64,000 nt of DNA from Thiorhodovibrio frisius. GTDB taxonomy: Bacteria; Pseudomonadota; Gammaproteobacteria; Chromatiales; Chromatiaceae. The notes below the pieces were generated by a model. It was not told the DNA's origin. It saw only the letters and a list, made by a program, of their open reading frames with translations, and did not search any database. Shown here piece by piece: positions 38,643 to 48,546 of the stretch. The stretch is from NCBI RefSeq assembly GCF_033954835.1, contig NZ_CP121471.1:4458501-4522500 (forward strand), written 5' to 3'. The position numbers and the translations under genes are program-made. The first letter of the stretch is position 1. Every line of letters starts with the position of its first letter.

Positions 38643-41600
38643 ATGAAGATCAAATTCAAAGTCCAACCCTACCAGACCGAAGCCGTTCAGGCGGTGGTGG
38701 ACTGCTTTCGTGGTCAGCCGAAGGCAGACCCAGCGCGCTATCGCATCGACCCCGGTCGCCTGGATCAGCTGCAGCTGAGCACCGAGGGCTTTCGCAACGC
38801 CGAGATCGCGCAGACGGTGGATGTGCTGGAAAACATCCGGGCGGTGCAGAAGCGCCAGAACCTGATCCTGTCCGACCGGCTGGTCCCGAGCGCGGGCGGC
38901 AAGATCAACCTCGACATCGAGATGGAGACCGGCACCGGCAAGACCTACGTCTACTTGAAGACCATCTTCGAGCTGTACGAAGAATACGGCTGGTCGAAGT
39001 TCATCATCATGGTGCCCAGCATTGCGATTCGCGAGGGGGTGCAGAAGTCATTGGCGATGACCGCCGAGCACTTCGCCCAGACCTACCACCGCAAGGCGCG
39101 GTTTTTCACCTACAACTCCAAGCGCCTGCATGAGATCGAGAGCTTTTCGAGCGACGCCGGCATCAATGTGATGGTGATCAACGTCCAGGCGTTCGCCTCG
39201 ACCGGCAAAGAGAACCGGCGCATCTATGATGAGCTGGATGACTTCCAATCGCGTAAGCCAATTGACGTGATCGCGCGCAACCGCCCGATTCTGATTCTGG
39301 ATGAGCCGCAGAAGATGGAGGGACCGGCGACCAAGAAAGCGCTGCCCCAGTTCCAGGCCCTGATGGTGCTGCGCTACTCCGCCACCCACAAGAGCGAGCA
39401 CAACAAGGTGCATCGGCTCGACGCGGTGGATGCCTACCAGCAGAAGCTGGTGAAGAAGATCCAGGTCTCGGGCATTCAGGTGCGCGGCATTGAGGGGGTG
39501 AGCGCCTATCTGCATCTGAACGATATCGAGGTGTCGAAAGACGCGGCTCCGGTGGCGCGCGTCGATATGGAAGTGCGCATGAAGTCAGGCCAGATTCGCC
39601 GCCAGCCCCGGCGGCTGGAGCGCGGAGCCAATCTCTTTGCCCTGTCGCGCGAGCTAGATCAATATCAGGGCTTCAGCGTCACTCAGATCGACGCCCGCAG
39701 CGGCACGCTGGAGTTCAGCAATGGCGTGGTGCTGGGGCTCGGCGAGGCGATAGGCGATGTGACCGAGGGCGACATCCGCCGCTTGCAGATTCGCGAGACC
39801 ATCCGCGCCCACTTGCAGCGCGAGGAGCAGCTTTTTGCCAAGGGCATCAAGGTGCTGTCGCTGTTCTTCATCGATGAGGTGGCCAAGTATCGGGATTACA
39901 GCCAGCCGGATGAGAAAGGTGAGTATGCGCGCCTGTTCGAGGACGAGTACGAGCAACTGAAGGCGGAGGCGCTGGGGCGGTTCGACTTCGACAACCCGAG
40001 CTACCACCAGTACCTGAAAAGCATCGCCGCCAGCGAAACCCACAATGGCTATTTCGCCATCGACAAGAAAGGCCGCCTGGCGGACCCGAACGTGGCTAAG
40101 CGCGGGACGGACAAGGGCCTGTCTGACGATGTGACCGCCTATGATCTGATCTTGACGAAAAAGGAACTGCTGCTGTCGTTCAGGGAGCCGACGCGCTTTA
40201 TCTTTTCGCATTCCGCGCTGCGTGAGGGCTGGGATAACCCGAATGTGTTTGTGATGTGCATGCTCAAGCAGAGCGATAGCAGCATCTCGCGGCGACAGGA
40301 AGTTGGGCGTGGCCTGCGCATCGCGGTGGATCAACAAGGGGAGCGGGTCGACCATCCGGCCGAGGTGCATCGCATCAATGTGCTGACGGTGGTGGCGAGC
40401 GAGAGCTACCGCGACTTCGTCTCCGGTCTGCAACAGGAAATCGCCGATGGGCTGAGTGCCCGACCGCGCCAGGCGACCGAGGCTTATTTCACCGGCAAAC
40501 AACTCGCCACCGACGCGGGACCGGTCGAGATGACAGCGGAGTTGGCGCGCGAGCTGCACCGCTATTTGATCCGCCACGGCTATGTCGATAACGACGATCA
40601 CATCGCCGAGCCCTACCACCAAGCCCGCGCCGCCGGCACCCTGGCCGAGCTGCCAGCAAGCTTGCAGCCCTATGCCGAGCCCGTGCTGGGCCTGGTTGAC
40701 AGCGTCTTCAGCGGTGCCAGCCTGCCCATGCCAGGCGATGCCCGCAAGCCAAGTACCAACCCGCTGAACCAGAACTTCGACAAGCGCGCCTTCCAGGAAC
40801 TCTGGCGGCGCATCAACCAGAAAGCCGTCTACCGGGTGGACTTCGACACCGAGGAGCTGATCCGCAAAAGCGTACCCACCCTCAACAAAGACCTGCGCGT
40901 CACGCCCATCAAGTATCTGATTCAACGCGGCACCCAAATCGAGGGCATGACCGACGACGACCTGCGCGAAGGCCGCTCGTTCAAGGTCGGTGAGAGCCTC
41001 ACCGAAACCGGTGAGAGCGCTCACTCCTCCATTGCCTATGATCTGCTCGGCAAGATTGCCGAAGCCGCCGACCTGACGCGCCAGACGGTCGCGCGGATTC
41101 TCAATGACATCGAGCCATCCGTCTTCGCCCAATATCGCCAGAATCCGGAGCAATTCATCACCGAGGCCACGCGCCTGATCCGCGAGCAGAAGGCCACGGT
41201 GATGATCGAGCGCCTCACCTACGACGCCATCAACGAGCACTACGACACCGACATCTTCACCGCCGGGCAGACCGGCAACGACTTCTCCCGCGCCACCGAG
41301 AAGCTCAAGCGCCATATCTACGATTATGTGATGCCCGACTCCGAGGTCGAGCGCGCGTTCGTCCAAGCGCTGGAGACCGCACAGGAGGTCACTGTCTACG
41401 CCAAACTCCCACGCGGCTTCCTAATCCCAACGCCGGTTGGAGACTACAACCCCGACTGGGCCATCGCCTTCGATGAAGGCCAGGTCAAGCACATCTACTT
41501 CGTCGCCGAGACCAAGGGCAGCATGTCGAGTCTGGCACTACGCGGCATTGAGAGCACCAAGATCGACTGCGCGCGGAAGTTCTTCGCCGAGCTGGCCCGG

Positions 41601-41687
41601 CAGGTTGGGAGTAAAGCAGTGAGGTATGACGTGGTGACGGATTATGGACGGTTGATGGATGTTGTGGGCGCTCGGCAGGTTGGCTGA
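38643..41687 (+). CDS. res: type III restriction endonuclease, Res subunit
   Basis: The 1014-residue protein is the ATP-dependent restriction subunit. It has Walker [12 protein letters not shown] (residues 95-105), motif II DEPQ (about 219) with [11 protein letters not shown] after it, and helicase motif [10 protein letters not shown] followed by [13 protein letters not shown]. The C-terminal nuclease domain has NPDWAIAF, then VAETKG (about residues 936-960), the PD-ExK pattern. All catalytic residues seem intact. It works with Mod to cut unmodified DNA. Its stop codon shares one base with the next start (TGATG), so the following WDW-repeat protein is translationally coupled and may be part of the system. 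Confidence 0.93.
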   Translation: MKIKFKVQPYQTEAVQAVVDCFRGQPKADPARYRIDPGRLDQLQLSTEGFRNAEIAQTVDVLENIRAVQKRQNLILSDRLVPSAGGKINLDIEMETGTGKTYVYLKTIFELYEEYGWSKFIIMVPSIAIREGVQKSLAMTAEHFAQTYHRKARFFTYNSKRLHEIESFSSDAGINVMVINVQAFASTGKENRRIYDELDDFQSRKPIDVIARNRPILILDEPQKMEGPATKKALPQFQALMVLRYSATHKSEHNKVHRLDAVDAYQQKLVKKIQVSGIQVRGIEGVSAYLHLNDIEVSKDAAPVARVDMEVRMKSGQIRRQPRRLERGANLFALSRELDQYQGFSVTQIDARSGTLEFSNGVVLGLGEAIGDVTEGDIRRLQIRETIRAHLQREEQLFAKGIKVLSLFFIDEVAKYRDYSQPDEKGEYARLFEDEYEQLKAEALGRFDFDNPSYHQYLKSIAASETHNGYFAIDKKGRLADPNVAKRGTDKGLSDDVTAYDLILTKKELLLSFREPTRFIFSHSALREGWDNPNVFVMCMLKQSDSSISRRQEVGRGLRIAVDQQGERVDHPAEVHRINVLTVVASESYRDFVSGLQQEIADGLSARPRQATEAYFTGKQLATDAGPVEMTAELARELHRYLIRHGYVDNDDHIAEPYHQARAAGTLAELPASLQPYAEPVLGLVDSVFSGASLPMPGDARKPSTNPLNQNFDKRAFQELWRRINQKAVYRVDFDTEELIRKSVPTLNKDLRVTPIKYLIQRGTQIEGMTDDDLREGRSFKVGESLTETGESAHSSIAYDLLGKIAEAADLTRQTVARILNDIEPSVFAQYRQNPEQFITEATRLIREQKATVMIERLTYDAINEHYDTDIFTAGQTGNDFSRATEKLKRHIYDYVMPDSEVERAFVQALETAQEVTVYAKLPRGFLIPTPVGDYNPDWAIAFDEGQVKHIYFVAETKGSMSSLALRGIESTKIDCARKFFAELARQVGSKAVRYDVVTDYGRLMDVVGARQVG

Positions 41688-43741
41688 TGGAGCTTTTTAG
41701 CCTCATGGCTCTGGTGAATTTTGCCGCCAACATGAGTGGCAAGTTCCAGGGGCGACGCAAACAGGGCGAGCGGCACGAACAATCCCTGTTACAGCAGAGT
41801 TTTGACCGCGAGCTGTTTCGCGCCAGATGCGAGGAGGAGCGACACCAAGCCGCAGAAAGCCGCGCGCATGACTGGGAACTCGCAGCACAACAACGACAAA
41901 GCGCGCTGGACCTGCAGGAAAACCAGAAGGTTCTGGATCACTGGCCGCTGCGCTTGTTCCCTTCCCAGATTCTGAAAACGGCAGTCGGGAGCGGCCCAGT
42001 TCCGCTGCGGGTTTTAATTTCCCCGCCCAAGCATTTGCTGTTCGATCTGGAAGGTTCCCTGAGGCCGGCTCTACGCGCCTTTGTCACCGAATACTATGGC
42101 TTCAATAGCTCGGAACGCCCGGTTGAGTTACTCGACGGTGCTTGGCGCGATGGGGATTTTCAGGGGGCTGCATCCATTAAGGCATTGCATGCGCGCCTCC
42201 AGTCCGAACCAACACTGGTCCTTGAGATGCAGGCTCTATCGAACGGCGAGTCCCTCTCGCTGAATTTGGCCGCATGGGGACCAGCCGATTCTCAGTATCG
42301 TTACGACACGGTTCTTCAGTTCAATATTCGCACCGAACTGGAAACATCCGCAAGGCGGCGAGCCACGCAGTGGAAGGCGGCCCGCGACACGCTCATCAGC
42401 GCGGGGCTTGCCGACTCGCCCGAAGACGCTGATCAACGCTTCGGAGGCATCCGAGCCAAGAATCTCAAGCGCATCGAACAAGAGACTGCCTTGCAAGCCG
42501 CCGGGGTGAATCTCGCCGATATCACACTCCCAGCCTTCGAACTGGAGGCTGAGGATTACGCGGACATCCAAACGCCCTTGATCACCTGGAGCTGCCTCGC
42601 CATTGGCTGGGTCTCTGATCTTTACTTCGCGAGTTACTGGGAACGCACTCCGCAACTCCCAAATGCCTTGCCAAAGCTACTGGCAGCCGAGAAAAACCTT
42701 GGACAAGGCTTAAGCGAAATCCTCGGCCAGTATTCGACTACCTACCAGGCACTGATTGCTGACCGACCGATTGAGACCCCAATTCTACTTGCTCAACTTG
42801 CGAAGACAATGCTCGGCTTAGCTGACCGACGACCGGCACAGGAAGTTCTTGAGCGGGCTGTCAGGTCATGGTGTGCGCTCAGGGAACTTTCCACCACATC
42901 GTCTGAAGGATACAGCCTGGTTCAACATTTTCTTTCAGACCTTGCGAAGGATACCAAGCTCAACGAAGCCTTTGAGGTCGACTCCGACTTTCGCCATCTA
43001 CTCTGCGAACTGGTCGAAACGCTCTATCCCGAGCTTGAGCCCAACTGCAGCAAGTCTTTCGAGACCGGACTCGCCGCCCGACGTGAACGCGAGGCCATGT
43101 CATTACTGACCCGCGTATTTGAACAAGTGCCCCGCCGCTTTACAATTGCTGCTTCCTTGTACGCACCCCTGAGCGAATCCCTTCTGTCCGAGTACAAAGA
43201 TCGATGGGATTGGGCTGCCTTGGCGTTAAATAAACATATCGTCTGGTCGGAAAGTCTGCTTGATCGACATATCGACCGTGTTTATTGGCCATTTATCAGC
43301 GGCAACCCGAATGTCGATTGGTCGGCCAATTTGCTGAAAAAATATCAAAAGAAACTGGATTGGTCAGCACTTTCCGAGAATGAACACCTGCCATGGGACG
43401 AATCCCTAATTTCACAGTTTTCCGAGCTTTGGGACTGGGAGGCGCTTTCCGACAATAGAAACCTGCCTTGGAGCGATTCATTAATCTCACGGTTTTCTGA
43501 ACTCTGGGACTGGCAAACCCTTTCCGGGAATCAATCGTTACCATGGACTGCCGCACTTATTGAGCGTTACAAAGCCTGCTGGGATTGGAGCTCGCTTTGC
43601 GGAAATACCGCATTGCCATGGCAAGAGGATCTGATAGCTCTTTACGAAAACCACTTAGACATGTATGCATTGTCAGGCAATCCGTCTGTGAAGTGGACTA
43701 CGGACTTGATAGCAAAATTCGATGATCGATGGGATTGGTGA
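41687..43741 (+). CDS. WDW-repeat protein coupled to Res
   Basis: I do not recognise a family name. The 684-residue protein has a short hydrophobic or amphipathic N-terminus, a basic, glutamine-rich helical linker (about 20-85), a globular middle (about 90-470), and a C-terminal array (about 505-684). The array consists of 25-residue units with consensus W-D-W-x-x-L-S-x-N-x-x-L-P-W-x-x-x-L-I-x-x-F. The last unit stops abruptly at WDW followed by TGA. The start codon overlaps the res stop. From about 43140 codons become AT-richer. The next gene resumes the same repeats, so the two may be halves of one ancestral gene or partners. Tandem W-rich arrays suggest binding to a partner protein. Confidence 0.7.
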   Translation: MELFSLMALVNFAANMSGKFQGRRKQGERHEQSLLQQSFDRELFRARCEEERHQAAESRAHDWELAAQQRQSALDLQENQKVLDHWPLRLFPSQILKTAVGSGPVPLRVLISPPKHLLFDLEGSLRPALRAFVTEYYGFNSSERPVELLDGAWRDGDFQGAASIKALHARLQSEPTLVLEMQALSNGESLSLNLAAWGPADSQYRYDTVLQFNIRTELETSARRRATQWKAARDTLISAGLADSPEDADQRFGGIRAKNLKRIEQETALQAAGVNLADITLPAFELEAEDYADIQTPLITWSCLAIGWVSDLYFASYWERTPQLPNALPKLLAAEKNLGQGLSEILGQYSTTYQALIADRPIETPILLAQLAKTMLGLADRRPAQEVLERAVRSWCALRELSTTSSEGYSLVQHFLSDLAKDTKLNEAFEVDSDFRHLLCELVETLYPELEPNCSKSFETGLAARREREAMSLLTRVFEQVPRRFTIAASLYAPLSESLLSEYKDRWDWAALALNKHIVWSESLLDRHIDRVYWPFISGNPNVDWSANLLKKYQKKLDWSALSENEHLPWDESLISQFSELWDWEALSDNRNLPWSDSLISRFSELWDWQTLSGNQSLPWTAALIERYKACWDWSSLCGNTALPWQEDLIALYENHLDMYALSGNPSVKWTTDLIAKFDDRWDW

Positions 43742-44110
43742 ATATTAAATGAGCACCACTCTTCTTAACGCAGGACACCCCCATGGCTTATCTGCCAATC
43801 CTGGCTTGCCATGGAATGCCGACCTTATTAAAAGATATCTAGACAACTGGGATTGGAGTTGGCTTTCTAGTAATCCAGACTTGCCTTGGACAGAGCAAAT
43901 TGTCTCTGATTTCCAAGATAATTGGGACTGGACTGAACTTTCTAAGAATCCAGCACTTCCTTGGACGAAGAATTTTGTCGTTCAATACGCTGCGAAACTC
44001 GATTTTTCTTTATTATCTGAAAACCTAAGTATTCCCTGGAATTTAGATATTCTGAAGACATTCGCCGAAAAATGGAATCCCAGGGGATTAATAGCAAATT
44101 CCTTGATTAT
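43200..44110 (+). repeat. 75-bp coding repeats (WDW units) spanning two genes
   Basis: About 11 degenerate units of 25 codons run through the end of the first gene and the start of the second. Each unit reads D-W-x-x-L-S-x-N-x-x-L-P-W-x-x-x-L-I. A 46-bp interruption with a change of frame at about 43741-43790 separates the two sets. Confidence 0.75.
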
Positions 44111-45212
44111 TGAGAGTCTTTCTATGAGGTCTTGGGTATTGGAACGATACGGCAAAGAAGCATTCTCGAAGGGTGATTTGGTTCTTGCACTTGGTCAAAA
44201 TTCACATGACGTTGGCTATCTAAACAAGGTAACGAAAACTACTCACCTAGAAAACGAACAATCGAGTAAATTTGCAACATCACAAGTCTGCGCAACGGCT
44301 TTCTCAAACATTAGTGCTTTGCAACTTCGTGCGTTACTGAATAAGACAGAACCAAATAGTAAGGAAGCAGTCTCAGAAGATTATTTTCAATGCGCTGAAT
44401 TCTGGAAAAACGAAAGATACCAAACACACACGCGGCACTTCGCACAACAATATAATTTTTACTACGCAGGCTGTGTTCGAAGCACTTATCTTCGCTCGGC
44501 ACAGTTAGGGCATCGTGAGGCGCAATACAAACTTGCGGAGTATTATTTACTAGCAGGCGGCTTCAAAACATTGCCAATCTTTCGGGAGCTAGCCTCGATA
44601 TCGACAGACCAAGATTGCCTAAGGCGCGCTATTGAATGGCATCGGAAAGCGGCGAAACAGGGACATCCTGATGCCCAAGCTTTTCTTTGGAAGTCTTTCT
44701 ACTTCGGGAGAGATGTTAGCCAGGACAAAGAAGAAGCCCTGGTTTGGTTGAAAAGACTCGCCGAAAAAGAACTCCAGAACGAACAAACGAGTCAAAGACT
44801 GGGATATTTTAACTTTCAGTTAGGCGCACATTATTATCTCGAAAGAGACTTTGATACTGCTCGCGAGTCCATTCGACAATCATCCGACCTCGGTTACGTA
44901 GATGCGACCGTTTTACTGGGGAAGATGCATCTGGAGGGAAGAGGTGTAGAGAAAAACCATATTCGCGGTCTGGATCTTCTGCACCGGGCAGCTAAACATG
45001 ATCATTTTATAGCCCTAAGATGCCTTGGCGCGTTGTACGAATCGGTATTCAGTCACCTCAATATGACTACTGAAGCTCGCGGGGTATCGCAAAACCTGCT
45101 TGAGAAAAAACATGAAAAATATAACATTCCGAGAGATCAGTTATCAGTTGAATATATCCTACAAAAAGACGGCACTTTTGCCGGGGCAGTATTAAATTTC
45201 GAATTTCGTTAA
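43749..45212 (+). CDS. WDW-repeat and Sel1-repeat protein
   Basis: This 487-residue protein starts in the same repeat type that ends the upstream gene: HGLSANPGLPWNADLI, then DWSWLSSNPDLPW and two more units up to about residue 110. The C-terminal half (about 230-470) contains Sel1-like repeats, for example LGHREAQYKLAEYYL, AAKQGHPDAQAFLW and LGYVDATVLLGKMHLEG. Sel1 repeats are alpha-alpha solenoids that mediate protein contacts. GGTGA lies 7 bases before the ATG, so it can be translated independently of the upstream gene. The two arrays differ in frame by an insertion. AT-rich composition indicates acquisition. I infer that it is a scaffold or sensor for the adjacent restriction cassette. 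Confidence 0.7.
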   Translation: MSTTLLNAGHPHGLSANPGLPWNADLIKRYLDNWDWSWLSSNPDLPWTEQIVSDFQDNWDWTELSKNPALPWTKNFVVQYAAKLDFSLLSENLSIPWNLDILKTFAEKWNPRGLIANSLIIESLSMRSWVLERYGKEAFSKGDLVLALGQNSHDVGYLNKVTKTTHLENEQSSKFATSQVCATAFSNISALQLRALLNKTEPNSKEAVSEDYFQCAEFWKNERYQTHTRHFAQQYNFYYAGCVRSTYLRSAQLGHREAQYKLAEYYLLAGGFKTLPIFRELASISTDQDCLRRAIEWHRKAAKQGHPDAQAFLWKSFYFGRDVSQDKEEALVWLKRLAEKELQNEQTSQRLGYFNFQLGAHYYLERDFDTARESIRQSSDLGYVDATVLLGKMHLEGRGVEKNHIRGLDLLHRAAKHDHFIALRCLGALYESVFSHLNMTTEARGVSQNLLEKKHEKYNIPRDQLSVEYILQKDGTFAGAVLNFEFR

Positions 45213-45272
45213 TTGCTTTTCTAGTTGCCGACTCCTGAGGTTCAATAAAAAAAAATCAAAATACCATCGAGT

Positions 45273-47195
45273 TTAGCTCTGCTCGACCGTTAGATCTAAG
45301 TACTCAGGCCAGGTCACTCCGTAATCACGATACTGCTGGTCCGCACAAACGACCGTCAAAAAACTTCCTGACACATGCCGCTTTAAACGAGTAAGCCCGG
45401 TATAGAGTAATGTGGCAGCTTGCGGACCCTGTTGACTATCAACGAATATTACCAGAGCCCGTGACTCCCAGCCCTTGAAACTATGCAGTGTCGTTGCCTT
45501 GATTTTCTCCGCTCCCATAAAGAAATACTGCTTCCGCTGACGCTCAATTTTCCATTCTTCTGGCAACTTGGTGAAAGTGTGCGTGCACTTCACGCCTTTC
45601 ATGCCAATCTTGCAGACAAAGTTGTAACCGAACTGTTTTGAATCACAGAGGAAAACAACATCCGTAATCGCAAGAACATCGGGCTCGGCTTTGGGAAATA
45701 GCGCACGGAACTCCTCGATGCACTGGGCCGCTGCATGCTCAGATTTAACTTGCACCCATCGAAGCTGACAGGGGTAAAAGTCAAGCTCGTCGTTAACGTC
45801 AGGTATGTTATCCGGGAGATCAAGCAATTGGTGTGGCAGGTACCGTTGCGCGAAGTCTGCGGCATATCTCAAGGCAACAGGGGGTAATCGGTAACTCAGC
45901 CCAAGGCGCGCCCAACGGCCGACGAAGCCTGAATGATTCATCGCCTCCTCGGTCCAGGCACTTGCCGTACCATAGACGTCTTGACTTGTATCTGCTGAAA
46001 GCCACATCTCCCCGTCTGGCAAGCAGACTCGACGAAGCAAGTTCCACCAGTTGAGCTGGAAGTCTTGGCCTTCGTCAACCAGAACTGCGTCGAAATGCTC
46101 TACTCCTGCGCTGTTCTCGTTCAACGCTTTATCAACGAGCGCTGGCAGCGAGTTTGTGAGGACTTGGTTAAGGTCTCCGGATTTCCAGAGTGCGTCGTAC
46201 TCCTCTTGGAAACCTGAATGGATACAAACCCGCTTGCACCAAGCATGAAAATTCAGCCATGTTGCCTCTGTTCGAGAACGCCCCTGGTATTCAGGACAAC
46301 GAACAGTGAGGTCCTGAAGGTAATTGAGCAGCGTGAGATTGAAGGTTACGACGAGAACATGTTTACCCTGTGACAAGAGTTCCGCTGTTCTTGCCGCGAG
46401 GACCAGCGACTTACCAGAGCCTGCTGGGCCTTTAATGCGGCGATAGCCAGATGCTGACCGTGTCTTTGAGAGCCGTTTCTGATTCTCATCAAGTTCCAGA
46501 GGAAGCCTTTGTGTCGCAGCGAAATCCGGCTCGACCAGCCAATGTCGTAGATCCTTTGCGACATCAGCGCTCATGAGTGCCGACCAGCTGCGTTTTGCCT
46601 CCGGAAAAACTCTACTGATCCCAGCCTTCTCAAGCGTGTCTCGACCTACAAGGGGGTGGTAACTTGCGACGTTGGGATCATTCAACTTGTGGTAGGACAA
46701 GACGGGCTCGAAAAGCTGGTCGACCTGCGCTTGACTCGAAAACGGCATGATCACACCAGCCGTTACGGCAGCAATGGCTTTTTTGCTGTTGAGGCGGGGG
46801 CAATAAAGATCTAGGATTTCTTGCTGATAGATGAGTACCTTATCAACTGGATTTTGATGCTGAAGCGAAAACCACTTTCCATCTTTGTGGGCAACAAGCT
46901 CCGGAGATCTTCCCACCCGAGGAATGACCTTGTACTCCATCGCATGGAGCGACCAATCCTTAATCTCGTAGACTGCGATCCCAATATCCGGATTAAGGAG
47001 AACGAAATCGGGACGTAGGCCATTAAGATGCGGCTGAATGTATATTTCCCACTTTTCCGGAAGGTTCTGTAGAAAAAAGTCTAGAACCAAACGTTCCCCC
47101 TCTGTCAGCGGTTGACGGAGATTGCCCAGCGCATTTAGTGGTGGCGAGACGAAACGTTCCACGATGTTACTCGTTGCTACTCGTGTAGGAGCCAT
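45273..47195 (-). CDS. NERD-domain UvrD-like helicase
   Basis: The 640-residue protein has an N-terminal NERD (nuclease-related) domain with RPDFVLLNPDIGIAVYEIK carrying Asp63, Glu77 and Lys79, the PD-(D/E)xK-type triad. An SF1 helicase follows: Walker A GPAGSGKSLVLAA (about residue 255), motif II VLVDEGQDFQ, and C-terminal ATTLHSFKGWESRALVIF, then LYTGLTRLKRH. It stands alone on the minus strand, converging on the WDW/Sel1 gene. NERD-helicases in this setting are thought to act in anti-phage defence; some GajB-like helicases share the SF1 core. No partner gene of that kind is adjacent. Confidence 0.88.
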   Translation of the reverse strand: MAPTRVATSNIVERFVSPPLNALGNLRQPLTEGERLVLDFFLQNLPEKWEIYIQPHLNGLRPDFVLLNPDIGIAVYEIKDWSLHAMEYKVIPRVGRSPELVAHKDGKWFSLQHQNPVDKVLIYQQEILDLYCPRLNSKKAIAAVTAGVIMPFSSQAQVDQLFEPVLSYHKLNDPNVASYHPLVGRDTLEKAGISRVFPEAKRSWSALMSADVAKDLRHWLVEPDFAATQRLPLELDENQKRLSKTRSASGYRRIKGPAGSGKSLVLAARTAELLSQGKHVLVVTFNLTLLNYLQDLTVRCPEYQGRSRTEATWLNFHAWCKRVCIHSGFQEEYDALWKSGDLNQVLTNSLPALVDKALNENSAGVEHFDAVLVDEGQDFQLNWWNLLRRVCLPDGEMWLSADTSQDVYGTASAWTEEAMNHSGFVGRWARLGLSYRLPPVALRYAADFAQRYLPHQLLDLPDNIPDVNDELDFYPCQLRWVQVKSEHAAAQCIEEFRALFPKAEPDVLAITDVVFLCDSKQFGYNFVCKIGMKGVKCTHTFTKLPEEWKIERQRKQYFFMGAEKIKATTLHSFKGWESRALVIFVDSQQGPQAATLLYTGLTRLKRHVSGSFLTVVCADQQYRDYGVTWPEYLDLTVEQS

Positions 47196-47453
47196 CTAAA
47201 GTGACTCAAGTCTAGCACTCCATGCATCAAGGAGTCGTGCGAAACTTTCAGCTTATGGGATATCAATCCCTGACACATCTCCTGGCAGACACTAGAACTT
47301 GAATACGAACTTGAAACAAGGCGGTGGACGCGCCACAGTATCTCTAACCTAAGGTCTCGATCATGTGCGACGAACGTTCCATCTGTGGATAACTTAGCAA
47401 CTAAACCTTTACTCGCCGAGCGAAAGGCGTTCCCTGGGTCCTGAGACTTAGCC

Positions 47454-47720
47454 ATGCCAAAGTATGAAGAAATACTCGAAACCCAGGAAACCATCATTGG
47501 CGTTGTGCCAAGGGCCAATGACTTGATTGAATACCGGTGTGTCTTGAGAGTCTGTTCTGGAGGCAAGACTCCGGTCACCCTCGACATGACGTTCGTGCCG
47601 CCACATCCCTACTCGGTGAACATGCCGGAACAGCATCAGATCAAGGCAGAGAGTATTACTGCTGCCTACGAGAAAGTCGTCCGGTTCCTCGCTAAGTATG
47701 GAGCGCAATTTCCTGCATGA
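47454..47720 (+). CDS. small protein of unknown function
   Basis: The 88-residue protein begins MPKYEEILETQETI and has a beta-rich core containing YRCVLRVCSGGKTPV, then a helical C-terminus (AAYEKVVRFLAKYG). No domain, signal or membrane segment is recognised. It is divergent from the NERD-helicase gene with a 258-bp gap, and its ribosome site is weak. It could be an accessory island protein; the confidence reflects its coherent composition only. Confidence 0.45.
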   Translation: MPKYEEILETQETIIGVVPRANDLIEYRCVLRVCSGGKTPVTLDMTFVPPHPYSVNMPEQHQIKAESITAAYEKVVRFLAKYGAQFPA

Positions 47721-47799
47721 GTGCAAACACTTACAAGTTGTTCAAGTCCGAGTCGAAGTGCTAGGTGCGGAAAACCGCGCCTAGCGCTTCACGCACAAC

Positions 47800-48033
47800 T
47801 CATAAGCGGATAACGCGTGGGCCAAACTCAGGCCCGAAGTCGCGTTCTGCTTGGGTGAGCCCTGGCATTCGTTCAACCAAGACCTGCAGGTAGCTCTCCA
47901 GCAGATCGATACGGTAGGCATAGTCTGCGTTGATCACTTTCTGCTGCTCGAGCTGGGCTTTGATGTCTTTGACTTGGCCTTCGAGATAGCGTTCGTTCTT
48001 GATGAGATGGAGTTTGGGTTCGTCCGGTGACAT
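47800..48033 (-). CDS. small coiled-coil protein
   Basis: The 77-residue protein has a heptad-containing middle (YLEGQVKDIKAQLEQQKV, then YRIDLLESYLQVLVERM), so it is probably a short dimeric coiled coil. It is acidic at the start and has no membrane segment. It converges with the 47454-47720 gene. I do not recognise a family. Short coiled-coil proteins of this size are frequent in prophages and islands. A GGAG site lies about 9 bases before the ATG, which supports translation. Confidence 0.5.
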   Translation of the reverse strand: MSPDEPKLHLIKNERYLEGQVKDIKAQLEQQKVINADYAYRIDLLESYLQVLVERMPGLTQAERDFGPEFGPRVIRL

Positions 48034-48144
48034 GAGTTGCTCTCCTATGCGGTTGTGGAGTCAGTGTGAAGCGTCTCGTATGGTTTTCCGTACGCGGGGC
48101 TTCGGGCCTAGGAATCGGGTATCATTAAGGACAGTCATTCAGGA

Positions 48145-48546
48145 ATGGAGTTGGCAATCGTGAATGGTCGAAGGAAGCGCTTTATTGATGAGTATCTCGT
48201 TGATGGCAACGGTGCGGCGGCTGCAAGGAGAGCTGGGTATGCCGCTAGTTGCGCCAGACAGACGGGTTCTGACCTACTGGCGAATCCTGACGTTGCCCGT
48301 GCTGTGCAGCGTAAGCGTGAGGCCGTGGCTCGACGGCTTTCAGTGACACATGACTCAGTGGCGATGGGCTTCATGGAAGCCTTCGAGGTTGCGCGTGAGC
48401 AGTCCGATCCGGGGGCTATGATCTCGGCTTGTCATCGGTTGGCTGAGTTCTGCGGTCTGTATCCTGACAAACAACGTCAACTGCCAGCGGGACGCATGCT
48501 CAAGGAGCTGTCGGACGCTGAGCTTCGGGCGATGGCTGAGGGGTAA
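48145..48546 (+). CDS. phage terminase small subunit-like protein
   Basis: The product of about 133 residues begins GRRKRFIDEYLVDGNGAAAA, then RRAGYAASCARQTGSDLLANP, the N-terminal DNA-binding pattern of the Terminase_2 family. No large terminase or portal gene is present, so packaging in cis is not possible. It may be a relic, or it may help the island steal packaging from a helper phage, as in satellite elements. The first start is ATG 48145; a GTG at 48160 has a better-placed GGAG and may be used. Confidence 0.7.
   Translation: MELAIVNGRRKRFIDEYLVDGNGAAAARRAGYAASCARQTGSDLLANPDVARAVQRKREAVARRLSVTHDSVAMGFMEAFEVAREQSDPGAMISACHRLAEFCGLYPDKQRQLPAGRMLKELSDAELRAMAEG

Noticed and set aside
39654-41366. 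A 570-codon minus-strand open frame opposite res
   Set aside because: Antisense shadow of the Res gene; no motif or ribosome site.
31601-41687. DISARM, BREX or Zorya system
   Set aside because: The signature genes (drmB, pglZ/brxC, zorA/zorB) are absent; the Mod-Res core is type III-like.
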